Shown here one piece after another: positions 17,185 through 25,991 of a DNA stretch of 64,000 bases. Position numbers and translations under genes: made by a program. Source of the DNA: Stieleria marina (GTDB taxonomy: Bacteria; Planctomycetota; Planctomycetia; Pirellulales; Pirellulaceae); the NCBI GenBank assembly GCA_007741555.1, contig CP036526.1, forward strand, positions 1 through 64,000, in the 5' to 3' direction. Every line of letters starts with the position of its first letter. The first letter of the stretch is position 1. Under the pieces are notes generated by a model. The model did no database searches. It had not been told where the DNA came from and worked only from the letters and a program-made list of their open reading frames with translations.

Positions 17185-18638
17185 TGATTCATCTCGTCGA
17201 TCTTTCGTAGCAAACGCGCGCGGCTGATACCGAGCCGGCGGGCGGCTTCGGCGCGATTGTTATCGCTAGCTTCCAGCACTTCTGAGATGATTTTGTGCTC
17301 GTATCGCCGGACACTCTCGTCAAGTGAAATGTTGGCGGGACGTTGAGTTGCGTCGGCGTGCCCTGGACGAAACGACCGTATCGCTAAAGGCAGATGTTCC
17401 AATCCGATGGATTCGCGCGGTGCTGCCGCAATTGCGTGCCGGACAGACGATTCAAGTTCTTCAAAGTTCCCGGGCCACGGATAAACAATCAGTGCGTCCA
17501 AAGCAGCGCGTCCGAAACGTTCGGCGTTGCCGTCGCCCGATGCGCGACGCGTATCCAGTGCGGCGGTCGCCAATACAGGAATGTCTTCGACACGGCTGGC
17601 CAGAGAATCAATCACGACCGAAAGCGTACTGAGTACATCAATCAATTTGGGATGAAGTCCAATCGTTGACTCCGGTTCCAGCGAGATCGTGTCGTCGTCG
17701 TTGCTTTCGCCAAGCGGCTCGCAAAGCAATCGTGGTTGTTCGGTGCAAAGCCCGATCAGTCGCAGCCGTGGTGCAAACGTGGTCAGCAACTCGCTTAGCC
17801 GATGTTGTGCTTCGATCGGCATGTCGTCCAATTCGTTGACGAGCACCGTTACGCGAGTGGTTTTTGATTCCGAAAGCTGATTGATCGTCGTCATCAACGT
17901 GGCGTCTAGCAATTCGGGGTCCATTAACGGACCTTCGACGCGGACCAGCGGTTCATCCGGAGCCGACTGTTGGTGAACCCTCATGGCGATCGATAGCGAA
18001 CCGGAACCATCGGGGCCAAAGAACGCCAAGTGCGTGCGGGTCGATGCAGCGACACTGAGTTTCGTCCGCATGCGTCTGGCTTGTGACGAAACACCTGCCG
18101 TGGCGATCGTTGCGATGTCCGCGTGATGGGCTCGCCAGGCGTCGAGTTTTTTGCGCAGTTCCACTGCTTGCAGGACTTCAGTCGCACCGCCCGTGTCAGC
18201 GACTGCATCGTCAAATTGACCGCCGATCGCAAATGTCATGGAATCCGACGCTGTGCCAGCGCGAACGAATCGGACATCGAGCGGCGTAACTTTACGGCCG
18301 TCAATTGGCGGCGGTTGAACACGAAGCGATGCAGTGCCTCGTTCGTTGAAACCAGGAGGCGGCGACAGCGAGGCAGCGACGAAATCCAGAGGATCATCGG
18401 AGATCGATGTACCCGCGACGCAATGACGGTCCAGTAGCACGTCGACGTCGATACCCAGCCAGCGCGCAACGGCAGCGGAAAGATAGATCAGGGTGCCTTT
18501 GGGCCCGATTACCCACAGCGGTGCGCTGGATGCGTCAAGCAAGCGCGACAGCGAACGGATCTTGGTGCCAGAGGCCATCGCAACAGGGTGTAAGTAGACG
18601 AAAATGGGTGGGTGTTTCAAACAACCGTCACCTGTCAT
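17181..18638 (-). CDS. Degenerate sigma-54-activator-like regulator (PAS, AAA+-like, Fis-type HTH)
   Basis: 485 residues in the longest form; ATG 18578 would remove 20. A PAS-like region (about 30-140) is followed by an AAA+-like region (about 195-420) and a C-terminal Fis-type helix-turn-helix (NNRAEAARRLGISRARLLRK). The Walker A position reads GPDGSGSLSIA (208-218), lacking the conserved GKE, and no GAFTGA loop is visible, while YPWPGNFEELESSVRHA keeps the family's C-terminal signature. It probably binds DNA but cannot hydrolyse ATP or drive sigma-54 polymerase in the usual way (inference). Confidence 0.75.
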   Translation of the reverse strand: MTGDGCLKHPPIFVYLHPVAMASGTKIRSLSRLLDASSAPLWVIGPKGTLIYLSAAVARWLGIDVDVLLDRHCVAGTSISDDPLDFVAASLSPPPGFNERGTASLRVQPPPIDGRKVTPLDVRFVRAGTASDSMTFAIGGQFDDAVADTGGATEVLQAVELRKKLDAWRAHHADIATIATAGVSSQARRMRTKLSVAASTRTHLAFFGPDGSGSLSIAMRVHQQSAPDEPLVRVEGPLMDPELLDATLMTTINQLSESKTTRVTVLVNELDDMPIEAQHRLSELLTTFAPRLRLIGLCTEQPRLLCEPLGESNDDDTISLEPESTIGLHPKLIDVLSTLSVVIDSLASRVEDIPVLATAALDTRRASGDGNAERFGRAALDALIVYPWPGNFEELESSVRHAIAAAPRESIGLEHLPLAIRSFRPGHADATQRPANISLDESVRRYEHKIISEVLEASDNNRAEAARRLGISRARLLRKIDEMNQ

Positions 18639-18653
18639 CCACTATAGCTACGA

Positions 18654-18681
18654 AAAGAGACCGATCGCGGTCGGTCTCTCT
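18654..18681 (-). terminator. Rho-independent terminator of the small exported Tyr-rich gene
   Basis: AGAGACCGA and TCGGTCTCT form a 9-bp stem around a TCGCGG loop. On the minus strand the stem is followed by TTTT, so it fits as the terminator for the gene ending at 18737. Confidence 0.7.
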
Positions 18682-18736
18682 TCTGCAACAAATCAGTTAC
18701 GTCAGCTCAACGGCTGCGACCCTGCGTTTGGTTGGC

Positions 18737-19060
18737 CTAAAAGACGTCCAAATTGAAGTGGTGACCCGAGTGGAAGCGGCGATTGCTGGGGTAGTAGTTG
18801 TGCCACTTTTTGTTGTAAACCGGCACTCGCATTTCTTGCGGGTAGCGGTGGTACATGCTGTCGCTACTGCGATAGTACTCTTGGCCCCAGAAATTCTGAG
18901 GATAGTACACGTACGGGTAGTGGTAAAAACGGTTCCAGTCGCGGCTGGCCGATTGACCGCCCCAGCTTTGGCCAAATGCGCGTTGGTCAGCCGAAGCGTC
19001 TTCGACCAACATCGCTGAGCTACCAATCAGGACGGCTGCGATAATCAAATGACGGAGCAT
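18737..19060 (-). CDS. Small exported Tyr-rich protein, planctomycete-type
   Basis: 107 residues: a signal peptide (MLRHLIIAAVLIGSSAMLVEDASA) followed by an aromatic, His-rich mature part (WNRFYHYPYVYYPQNFWGQ; MYHRYPQEMRVPVYNKKWH). Proteins of this type recur in planctomycete genomes, where, as I recall, some are labelled calmodulin-binding; that label has no support visible here. Composition suggests an envelope or surface protein. Confidence 0.75.
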   Translation of the reverse strand: MLRHLIIAAVLIGSSAMLVEDASADQRAFGQSWGGQSASRDWNRFYHYPYVYYPQNFWGQEYYRSSDSMYHRYPQEMRVPVYNKKWHNYYPSNRRFHSGHHFNLDVF

Positions 19061-19379
19061 TACTGCTTTCCCCCCTCAGGGCGATCTTGTTCAACCAGAT
19101 CATCTGGCTTCAGATCATTTGGTTTTTTTTGCGGATAGTTCCGGGGCCAATTGGGCGTAATCAGGCGGCTTTTCAGCCAAACGTCCAACGAGCGAACCCG
19201 ATGTACCGTCACTATCGGCACAGACGGCACCATCGGTTGAGCCGTTCAGGGAGGGAATTTCAAGGGGAAACCACCGGTGGGGTCCCGGGAACTACCCAAA
19301 ACGACTTCTCACAGCCCCACAAAGGCACCTATGATTAGGGAACATCCCTAACACATCGCCTTCCTATGGACGTATCGAA
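19061..19379. other. Divergent promoter region with an internal hairpin
   Basis: 319 bp between the minus-strand Tyr-rich gene and the plus-strand exported protein gene, so it should hold promoters for both. It contains the terminator-like hairpin at 19095-19130, annotated separately. No gene seen. Confidence 0.45.
19095..19130 (+). terminator. Terminator- or attenuator-like hairpin with T8 tract
   Basis: CCAGATCATCTG (19095-19106) pairs with CAGATCATTTGG (19111-19122) around a GCTT loop with one mismatch and one wobble, followed by eight T. No plus-strand gene ends upstream of it, so it may attenuate a leader of the downstream gene or stop antisense transcription. Confidence 0.5.
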
Positions 19380-20789
19380 ATGATGTTCCATCGTTTCTCG
19401 TTAGCCGCGCCGCTGATTTTGCTAGCAGCTCTAGCGACTACCAGCAACGCCGTTGCTTGCCCTTTTTGTAATGCTGTTTCACAGACTCTACGTCAGGAAA
19501 TGGAAGTCATGGACGCCGTCGTCATCGCCACGGCGATGCAGAGCGATGCCACGCGAAACAAAGAGACCGGCGAGATCTTGATGAAGATCGATGTGGTGCT
19601 CAAAGGCGACGATCTGCTCAAGGTTGGATCCGAAGTCAAAGCCGTCTACTACGGCGAAGTCAAAGTGGGCCGCCGATTCATGTTGTCCGGTGTGGATCCT
19701 CCCGATCTGCAGTGGTCCTGTTTGCCCATCAACGAACGTTCCGAAAAATACATCATCGCGGTTACTAAGCTGGACGACGATCCGCTTGAGCGTCTGCGGT
19801 TCTTTTATGATTACTTAGAAGACAAAGATTCGATGCTTGCTCGTGACACGTACGACGAGTTTGCCATCGCACCGTATTCGGCCATCAAAGAACTTGCGCC
19901 CGAGATGGACCACGATCAATTGGTCAAATGGTTGCAAGAGCCTGAGATGTCGACGGATCGCAAACGTTTGTATCTGACGATGTTGGGCGTCTGCGGATCC
20001 AAGAAAGATTTGCCGATGTTGGAGACACTGATGACCAGCACCCAAAAAAGTACTCGCGGCGGATTGGATGCGTTGATCGCTTGTTATTTGACGCTGGCGG
20101 GTGAACAGGGTTTGCCGCTCGTCAACAAACTCTTTTTGGCGAACAAGAAAGCACCTTACGCGGACACCTACGCCGCGATCATGGCGGTACGTTTCCACGG
20201 CACCGAAGGCGAAGTGATCGCTCGCAGTGCGTTGGTGGAATCGCTGCACCATGTCCTTGATCGTGCGGACCTGGCTGACTTGGTGATACCCGACCTCGCA
20301 AGGTGGAAAGATTGGAGCCAAATCGAACGCTTGAAAAATTTGTTCATTAACGCGGACGAAGACAACAATTGGGTACGTGTCCCGGTCGTCAATTATCTAC
20401 GAGCCTGTCCGTTGCCTGCCGCAGCAGAAGCCATGAAAGAACTGGAAAAACTGGACCCAGAAAGCGTTCGACGTGCAAATACGTTTTTTGCCATTCCAGT
20501 GCCCGCCAAGGACACGGGATCGAGCAGTTCGTCAGTCCGTCGCAAAGCCACTCGGAAATATGCCGCTCTGCCGATCGTTCGAGATCACCAGGATCCAGGC
20601 TCCGCAAAAACCGGCACGCTGACCGCGTCCGTCAGCCCCGTCGTACCGAGTTTTCCCCCACAGTTGGCCTCCGACGTTTCTTCGTCGAACCCTTGGACGC
20701 TATTGCACGTACTGGCAATGGCGCTTGCCGCGTTGATGATCGCTCAGTTTCTGCTGCTTACGGGCGGCGCGGTGGTCAAGCAAGCGTAA
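19380..20789 (+). CDS. Exported protein with C-terminal transmembrane helix
   Basis: 469 residues, no named family recognised. A signal peptide (MMFHRFSLAAPLILLAALATTSNAVA) is followed directly by CPFCNAVSQTLRQEM, giving a CxxC at the mature N-terminus. The middle (about 150-340) is helical and HEAT-like. A low-complexity Ser/Pro region precedes a membrane helix (VLAMALAALMIAQFLLL). It is followed 68 bp later by the DUF3299 membrane protein in the same direction, which suggests a shared envelope function. Confidence 0.75.
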   Translation: MMFHRFSLAAPLILLAALATTSNAVACPFCNAVSQTLRQEMEVMDAVVIATAMQSDATRNKETGEILMKIDVVLKGDDLLKVGSEVKAVYYGEVKVGRRFMLSGVDPPDLQWSCLPINERSEKYIIAVTKLDDDPLERLRFFYDYLEDKDSMLARDTYDEFAIAPYSAIKELAPEMDHDQLVKWLQEPEMSTDRKRLYLTMLGVCGSKKDLPMLETLMTSTQKSTRGGLDALIACYLTLAGEQGLPLVNKLFLANKKAPYADTYAAIMAVRFHGTEGEVIARSALVESLHHVLDRADLADLVIPDLARWKDWSQIERLKNLFINADEDNNWVRVPVVNYLRACPLPAAAEAMKELEKLDPESVRRANTFFAIPVPAKDTGSSSSSVRRKATRKYAALPIVRDHQDPGSAKTGTLTASVSPVVPSFPPQLASDVSSSNPWTLLHVLAMALAALMIAQFLLLTGGAVVKQA

Positions 20790-20857
20790 TTTCGCTCTCG
20801 CAATGGTCATTGAACCGCGGCGTGTTTCGCGTGTTCAATCAAAGGTTTTTAGATCAG

Positions 20858-21538
20858 ATGTCTGCCGAACTTCAAATGTCAGCGGCCGCCGATGAGGCGG
20901 ATTTTCCGTACCGCGCTATTAGCCGTGCGGCGATCGCATCCGTCGTCTTCACCGTGTTCGCATTGCCGGGTCTGGTTCCGACTTTCGAGCCGATGTTGTT
21001 CTTAGCCGTGATCGCAATCGTCGCGGCCCTCGTGGCAATGCGTGCGGTCAAACGTTATCCCGACGAATACAGCGGCCGGGCGATTGCGCTGTTCAGCTTG
21101 ATTGCTTCGCTGGCGATCTTGGTGGGCGGTGTATCGATGCACACGTACATCTATCTGACCGAAGTGCCCGATGGCTACGAACGAGTGCCGTTTTTCGAGT
21201 TGCAACAGCCCTCGGACGCAAAGATCGATGCTCCGACTGAATTGGCCTACGATATCGACGGAAAACCTGTCTTTATCAAAGGCTATATCCACCCGTCATC
21301 CGGTGGCGGTGTGCTTCGTCAATTCATCCTGGTCCCCGATTTGGGAACTTGCTGTTTCGGCGGACAACCCAAAAGTACCGACATGATCGAAGTCACACTG
21401 CTGGGTGGTAAGACGGTCAAAGCCGGTTTGACCCGGCGAAAACTGGCTGGCAAATTTCAGCTGAATTCGGCACCGCAGGTGGTCACCGACTTTGACAACA
21501 ATGTGTTCTACCGGTTGCGTGTCGATCAGATTAAGTAG
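20858..21538 (+). CDS. DUF3299 membrane protein
   Basis: 226 residues from ATG 20858. Three membrane segments occupy about 25-110, then an extracytoplasmic DUF3299-type domain (FIKGYIHP, then LVPDLGTCCFGGQP, then FQLNSAP). The paired Cys (CCFGG) is shared with the next gene. DUF3299 proteins of other bacteria are usually encoded near lipoprotein-type ABC transporters; no transporter is seen here. Function unknown. Confidence 0.75.
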   Translation: MSAELQMSAAADEADFPYRAISRAAIASVVFTVFALPGLVPTFEPMLFLAVIAIVAALVAMRAVKRYPDEYSGRAIALFSLIASLAILVGGVSMHTYIYLTEVPDGYERVPFFELQQPSDAKIDAPTELAYDIDGKPVFIKGYIHPSSGGGVLRQFILVPDLGTCCFGGQPKSTDMIEVTLLGGKTVKAGLTRRKLAGKFQLNSAPQVVTDFDNNVFYRLRVDQIK

Positions 21539-21712
21539 CGATTGATCCAGCGCAGTCCGCAGGAACGGCGGTTGCGAGCGGTTCTTGGGCAACTGTGAAT
21601 CGCCCAATTTGACATACTCTTGGTGATGCGTTCGGTTGTATAAGCAACATCGACGTGGATGGGTTTCCGCCCCGAGTGTTTCAAATTCCAGATCTTCAAT
21701 TCGTAGTCTCTT

Positions 21713-22495
21713 ATGAAATCAATCGGCCTATGCGTTGGTTTGCTCGCGCTCGCGATCGGAGCAGTCATGTTGGTTCGACCGGGCAGCAATGCCTCGTCGC
21801 CTAGCAGCCAGCCAGTTCCATCGGCAACCGCGCTATCGGACGCTGCCCAGTTAGAGGTGGCCGAGCCGAATGTAGCTCAGTCAGACGTGGCTCAGTCAGA
21901 CGTGGCTCAGTCAGACGTGGCTCAGTCAGACGTGGCTCAGTCGAGCGGCGACCTTGAGAGTGACTTAGCCCCCAGCGACTCGCAGTCAGCAAATCAGACG
22001 CGGCAGGCCGTTCAAACCGACCAGTCCACCGATGCAGCGATCGATCCTCGCACCAAAGGCGTCGTGATCAAAAAGAGTAGCGCGGCGGCCAGAGCCAAAG
22101 GTGAAATCACGTTTGACGACCTGCAGTTCAAGATCAAGAAAGACGCCAAGTTCACCGACGAGATGCTGGACGACGATGTCAAATCGCTCGACGGGATCAA
22201 CGTGCGACTGACAGGATTTATCTTGCCGACCACGTTGTTCAAAGAAACCGGCATCGATCAATTTGTTCTGGTGCGCGACAACCAAGAATGCTGCTTCGGT
22301 CCCGGCGCAGCGTTGTTTGATTGCGTGATCGTTGAAATGCAGGGTGACAACACCACGGATTTTGTCACACGACCAGTGACCGTTCATGGCAAGCTCAAGA
22401 TCGACACCAAGAAATACAAATACCCTGGTGGCAAGGGGCCACGTGGAACAACGCACTTCGCGATCTTCCGCATCGAAGGGCAGAAGGTCGAATAG
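21713..22495 (+). CDS. DUF3299 protein with pentapeptide tandem repeats
   Basis: 260 residues. A signal/anchor segment (SIGLCVGLLALAIGAVMLV) is followed by a low-complexity linker containing five VAQSD-type pentapeptides, then a DUF3299-type domain at about 125-258 (LTGFILPTT, then LVRDNQECCFGPGA, then VHGKLKIDTKKY). It carries the same CCFG core as the upstream gene, so the two may act as a pair. 174 bp separates them. Confidence 0.75.
   Translation: MKSIGLCVGLLALAIGAVMLVRPGSNASSPSSQPVPSATALSDAAQLEVAEPNVAQSDVAQSDVAQSDVAQSDVAQSSGDLESDLAPSDSQSANQTRQAVQTDQSTDAAIDPRTKGVVIKKSSAAARAKGEITFDDLQFKIKKDAKFTDEMLDDDVKSLDGINVRLTGFILPTTLFKETGIDQFVLVRDNQECCFGPGAALFDCVIVEMQGDNTTDFVTRPVTVHGKLKIDTKKYKYPGGKGPRGTTHFAIFRIEGQKVE
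21872..21946 (+). repeat. 15-bp tandem repeat, five units, in coding sequence
   Basis: Five consecutive units of GTGGCTCAGTCAGAC, with GTAG in the first unit and TCGAGC ending the last, encode VAQSD four times and VAQSS once. An imperfect precursor (VAEPN) lies just upstream. The nearly perfect identity suggests recent slippage expansion. Confidence 0.95.
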
Positions 22496-22553
22496 TTGCT
22501 TGGTCAGACGTCGGATGGCAGTGCCGCGTCAACGCACACTGCTGGACGCGTCT

Positions 22554-23729
22554 CTACGCTCCAGGACTCCAACCGGGCCGCGGCACGTTGTGAATGTCGG
22601 CCGGTTCGTCGCCACTGATCGCTTGGATGCGTGCCGAAGCGGCGTTGACCGATTCGGCGTCAGTCAGGGGTGTCAGGCTAACTCGAAACGATTTCGTTTC
22701 ACCGCCGGCAATCTCTACGACACGACCCTGCTTTTCTTCGTACGATCGTTCGTTGGGAAAGTTCGTGGCGGGTTCGATTCCTGTGACGTAGCCGTCGGTC
22801 ACAGCACCCGTGTTCTTCCAGAGAATAAATCGCGGTAGCCCTTTGATCTTAAATGTCACACTGACTCCACGTTCGCCGTTGGCCGAACGCAGTAACGCGA
22901 CGCACTCGTTTGCTTCGTCCGCTCGTGGTTTGGCAAAGTAAACTCGTTCGGCGTATCCTGCTTCTGGTGGACCGTATTGATTCCACTGATCAATCTCGCC
23001 CGCTGACAATGCGTCTTTGGGAGCCAGTTCGTCCAGGGGAATTTCGATGCTGGATCCTTCGCCCAAAACCGGCTCGCCGACATTGACGTGGTACAGCAGT
23101 TGAATTGTCGTCGGGGCCGATAGCTCGTTTGTCACATCATCCAATAACTCGATTTTTGCGCTGCCCGCGTGGACTCGTAAACGACTCCGAAGCGTCAGGT
23201 TTTTGAAAAACAGCCGCGACTCTCGGACTTCACCGATGACTTCCAGACGCCCCGAAGCTTCGTCGTATTCGATGGACAGCGAATCAGCCGCCAGATTGCC
23301 GATTCGCCCGTGCAGTGGGTAAACCAGCTGTCCTTTCTCGTCATGTTGCGGTGCTCCGTTGCTCTCCAACCCACAGCGGACAACCAATTCATCGAAGCCT
23401 TCCAGCCAACCGAGCCCGCTGGGGTCAAAAATCGGTACTTGTGAGGGATGGACGGGGCCACTGACGGGCGACTGCCAGCCAAACCGCACACCTTCGGATT
23501 CCACGCACCAAATCGACATGCCCCGCGTTGGCAGCAGGTAGACTCGCACCACGCCAGTGTCGACTTCGATGACTTCGACCTGGTCTGCCGCACCGCCCAC
23601 GAAACGCCCGTGACGTGTCTTGATGTCGCCTTGTCGGGTCTCGACGTCCAGCGTCAACGGCGATTTGCTTTTCCACTGAATCGAATCCAGGCGGTTGTCG
23701 ATACTGCGAAGGTTGGATGATTGGACCAT
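22554..23729 (-). CDS. DUF4432 (aldose 1-epimerase-like) protein
   Basis: 391 residues of a galactose-mutarotase-like beta-sandwich. Visible features include RVYLLPTRGMSIW near residue 65, a central PLHGRIGNL typical of the epimerase active-site region, and a late GIEPATNFPNER. It likely binds a sugar or sugar acid; whether it is a true mutarotase cannot be told. It lies upstream of the TIM-barrel and dehydrogenase genes of a presumed sugar pathway but on the opposite strand. Confidence 0.85.
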   Translation of the reverse strand: MVQSSNLRSIDNRLDSIQWKSKSPLTLDVETRQGDIKTRHGRFVGGAADQVEVIEVDTGVVRVYLLPTRGMSIWCVESEGVRFGWQSPVSGPVHPSQVPIFDPSGLGWLEGFDELVVRCGLESNGAPQHDEKGQLVYPLHGRIGNLAADSLSIEYDEASGRLEVIGEVRESRLFFKNLTLRSRLRVHAGSAKIELLDDVTNELSAPTTIQLLYHVNVGEPVLGEGSSIEIPLDELAPKDALSAGEIDQWNQYGPPEAGYAERVYFAKPRADEANECVALLRSANGERGVSVTFKIKGLPRFILWKNTGAVTDGYVTGIEPATNFPNERSYEEKQGRVVEIAGGETKSFRVSLTPLTDAESVNAASARIQAISGDEPADIHNVPRPGWSPGA

Positions 23730-23945
23730 CGGATCAAAGAAAAAAAGTAAGAAATGACAAACAGGGCCAGAGGATTTTCGTCCGTCGGCGAATTAACCTC
23801 TGAATCCTCGCCGAATCAGTGGCGTTCTTGTACCCGGCACCAGCAGGCAATAAAACAATAGGCCACTTGGATGCCCAAAAAATGTCTGCATCGCAACATT
23901 CTTAGCCCTAAACACACCACCCGAACAGCCCCAAGTAGACGATCG

Positions 23946-24332
23946 ATGACCAATGTGAAATTGGACGCGGGATTGATTCAAGGTGACAGTGTTGCCGGAA
24001 TTTTGGACTTCGTCATGGATGCGGGCGAAGGCCTGCTGCGGCTGACTCCAACCTGGGTTCCTCGATCATTTTTGCATCCTGGTCGCCGGATCAAACTGCA
24101 ACCAAACGACCACCATCGTTTTGGAGCCAACCGCGGTGGCATCGATGAACGCTGGTTCGGAAGTACAACCGAAGCTGCCAACGCACCACCGACGCAGTCT
24201 TCATTTCGCACACCGCGGCGACTGGCGTTGAAATCAGGCGTTGAAATCGAAAACCTCGGCAGCGAACCACTCGTAGGACTACGCTACTTCGGTCCCAATA
24301 CTCACAGCAGTCTGCCCAAAGCCGGCAGCTAA
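23946..24332 (+). pseudogene. Truncated remnant resembling the N-terminus of a cupin/mannose-6-phosphate-isomerase-like protein
   Basis: Starts MTNVKLDAGLIQGDSVAG and contains WVPRSFLHPGRRIKLQPND and RGGIDERWFGSTTEA. From memory, these are typical of the N-terminal third of a much longer planctomycete/verrucomicrobial sugar-isomerase-like cupin protein. After about residue 80 the sequence loses that resemblance and ends at 128 residues. I read it as a truncated gene or fragment; it may still be a short functional cupin-like protein. It sits just upstream of a TIM-barrel sugar gene. Confidence 0.45.
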
Positions 24333-24352
24333 ACATCGTCTCTTATACTCTT

Positions 24353-24375
24353 CTCACGCTCTGCGTGGGAACGAG
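24353..24375 (+). repeat. Palindromic intergenic repeat unit
   Basis: CTCACGCTCTGCGTGGGAAC and the following bases form a short palindrome (CACGC-TCT-GCGTG). From memory, words of this kind (CGCTCTGCGTGGGAACG) recur as dispersed intergenic repeats in several bacterial genomes. Only one copy was noticed here. Confidence 0.4.
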
Positions 24376-24403
24376 GATTCACTAACCAGGATTAATACAA
24401 ACG

Positions 24404-25423
24404 ATGAAAATTCACAACGCAATGTGGCCAGGTTTGGTCGGCAAGGGTGACGACGAAGGCCAAGAGCCAGCAATCAGCCTTGAGCAGATGTTGGACCTAA
24501 CCGCTGCCGCAGAAGTCGACGGACAGAAATTCGACGGGATCGATTACTTTCTGTTCCTGCCGCACACGAATCCCGAAGCCAGCGATGACGAACTACGCAG
24601 CATCGCCGACATGATCCAGGGCAAAGGATTCAGTGTCGGTTCGCTCGTTGCACCGATTTGGCCGGGAACCATCGGTGACTCGGCGATGGGCGACAAAGAA
24701 CAAACCGACAAGTTCCTCTCTGCCGTGAAGATGGCTTGTCGCGTGGCAGGCATCTTCAATGAACACGGTGTTCGCAAATACGGTGCGATCCGTATCGATA
24801 GTGCCGAGTTTGGTTTGGAAAAATGGGCCGAAGATCCCAAAGGCAACACGACCAAGATCGCCAACACCTTCCGCGAAGCTGCCAAGATCGCTGCTGACCA
24901 TGGCGAACGATTGGCTTGTGAAGGCGAAATCTGCTGGGCCGGCATGCACAGTTGGAAAGACATGCTGGACCTGTTGGAAGAAGTCGCCATGCCAGAGGCG
25001 CTCGGGTTCCAGGCCGACTTGGCTCACACGTACTTGTACCTGATGGGCTACAACGCACCGGAGCACGCACTGCTGCAAGACGGCTATGGCCAAGACGAGT
25101 TCTACGCCAAGTACGAAGAGATGACGGACAAGCTACGTCCATGGACGATCGATTTCCACGTCGCTCAAAACGACGGCGAAGTCCACGGTGCCGGTTCGCA
25201 CGACAAGACCGGCAAACACTGCCGCGCTGATGACCCCAACGGCAAGCTGGACATCGTCAAGTGTTCGGGTTACTGGCTCAAAGACGCCGAGAACCGCGGC
25301 ATCAAGCACATCTGTTGGGACGGCTGCATGTTCCCCAACTCCGTGCTGGAAGACGTCGGTACTTGGAACACCATCCTGGACACCATGATCCAAGTACGCG
25401 ACGCACACTGCGCGACTGTGTAA
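24404..25423 (+). CDS. Sugar phosphate isomerase/epimerase-type TIM-barrel protein
   Basis: 339 residues of the xylose-isomerase-like TIM barrel family. Metal/substrate-site candidates are [32 protein letters not shown] (Glu), [17 protein letters not shown] (Asp, His) and [12 protein letters not shown] (Asp-x-His). The order of acidic and His ligands fits the family. It lies upstream of a Gfo/Idh/MocA dehydrogenase gene in the same direction, a pairing common in inositol or rare-sugar catabolism, but the decayed element between them now separates the two. Confidence 0.85.
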   Translation: MKIHNAMWPGLVGKGDDEGQEPAISLEQMLDLTAAAEVDGQKFDGIDYFLFLPHTNPEASDDELRSIADMIQGKGFSVGSLVAPIWPGTIGDSAMGDKEQTDKFLSAVKMACRVAGIFNEHGVRKYGAIRIDSAEFGLEKWAEDPKGNTTKIANTFREAAKIAADHGERLACEGEICWAGMHSWKDMLDLLEEVAMPEALGFQADLAHTYLYLMGYNAPEHALLQDGYGQDEFYAKYEEMTDKLRPWTIDFHVAQNDGEVHGAGSHDKTGKHCRADDPNGKLDIVKCSGYWLKDAENRGIKHICWDGCMFPNSVLEDVGTWNTILDTMIQVRDAHCATV

Positions 25424-25442
25424 GTATTGCGTGGTCGGATTC

Positions 25443-25549
25443 GCCACAAAGAGTCACAAAAGAACAAAAAGATAGTGGGATGATTCGGGGGACTGATTTC
25501 TCATTGATCCTCAGTCCTCGCTTTTTGTTCGATTGTGATTTCTTGTGGC
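25443..25549. repeat. 107-bp hairpin element (inverted 29-bp ends)
   Basis: GCCACAAAGAGTCACAAAAG... (25443-25471) is matched in inverted orientation at 25521-25549 (24 of 29 bases). An inner stem GGGACTGA/TCAGTCCT adds to the fold. The same 29-mer recurs inverted at 25992-26020 beyond the GxxExxY remnant. Confidence 0.85.
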
Positions 25550-25580
25550 CGATGCCAAATCAATCCTGTAGGTGACTTTG

Positions 25581-25982
25581 ATGCCGCGCGAACAAAAGGA
25601 TGCAGTTTTTCAATTGGCGGACGTTGTGCGAGAGACTGCATTTGCATTGCACAAATAACTTCGCCCTGGGCATCTGGAAAAGGTGTACGAAAACGGTCTC
25701 GCTCATCGGCTTCGAAAGCGAGGACTCGATGTTGAACTACAACAGCTAATCACTGTGTTTGATGAGGACGGAACGTCGCTGGGAGAGTATCGAGCCGACC
25801 TGATTGTTGATGGACAGTAGTTGATCGAACTCAAGGCAACCAGCAATATCGACAACAGACATTTGGCACAAGTTCTTGGTTAGCTTGCAGCGACTAACTT
25901 TGAACACGCACTCCTGATAAACTTTGGCGCACCAAAACTGCAAATCAAGAAACTGGCGAGTCACCGCCTCGCACATTCCTAA
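25581..25982 (+). pseudogene. GxxExxY-family protein, inactivated by three in-frame stops
   Basis: Read through, the frame gives 133 codons with clear family sequence: LEKVYENGLAHRLRKRGLDV, then GEYRADLIVDGQ, LIELKATSN, LLINFGAPKLQIKK. This is the PD-(D/E)XK-like GxxExxY family. In-frame TAA, TAG and TAG codons interrupt it, before LRPGHLEKVY, before LIELKA and in VLG-x-LAATNF, with no frameshift. The two TAG codons sit where relatives often have Tyr. Decay by point mutation therefore looks recent. Confidence 0.85.
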
Positions 25983-25991
25983 GTCCGGCCT

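Noticed and set aside
23978-24336. Minus-strand frames opposite the isomerase-like remnant
   Set aside because: The plus-strand frame shows recognisable sugar-protein motifs; the minus frames do not.
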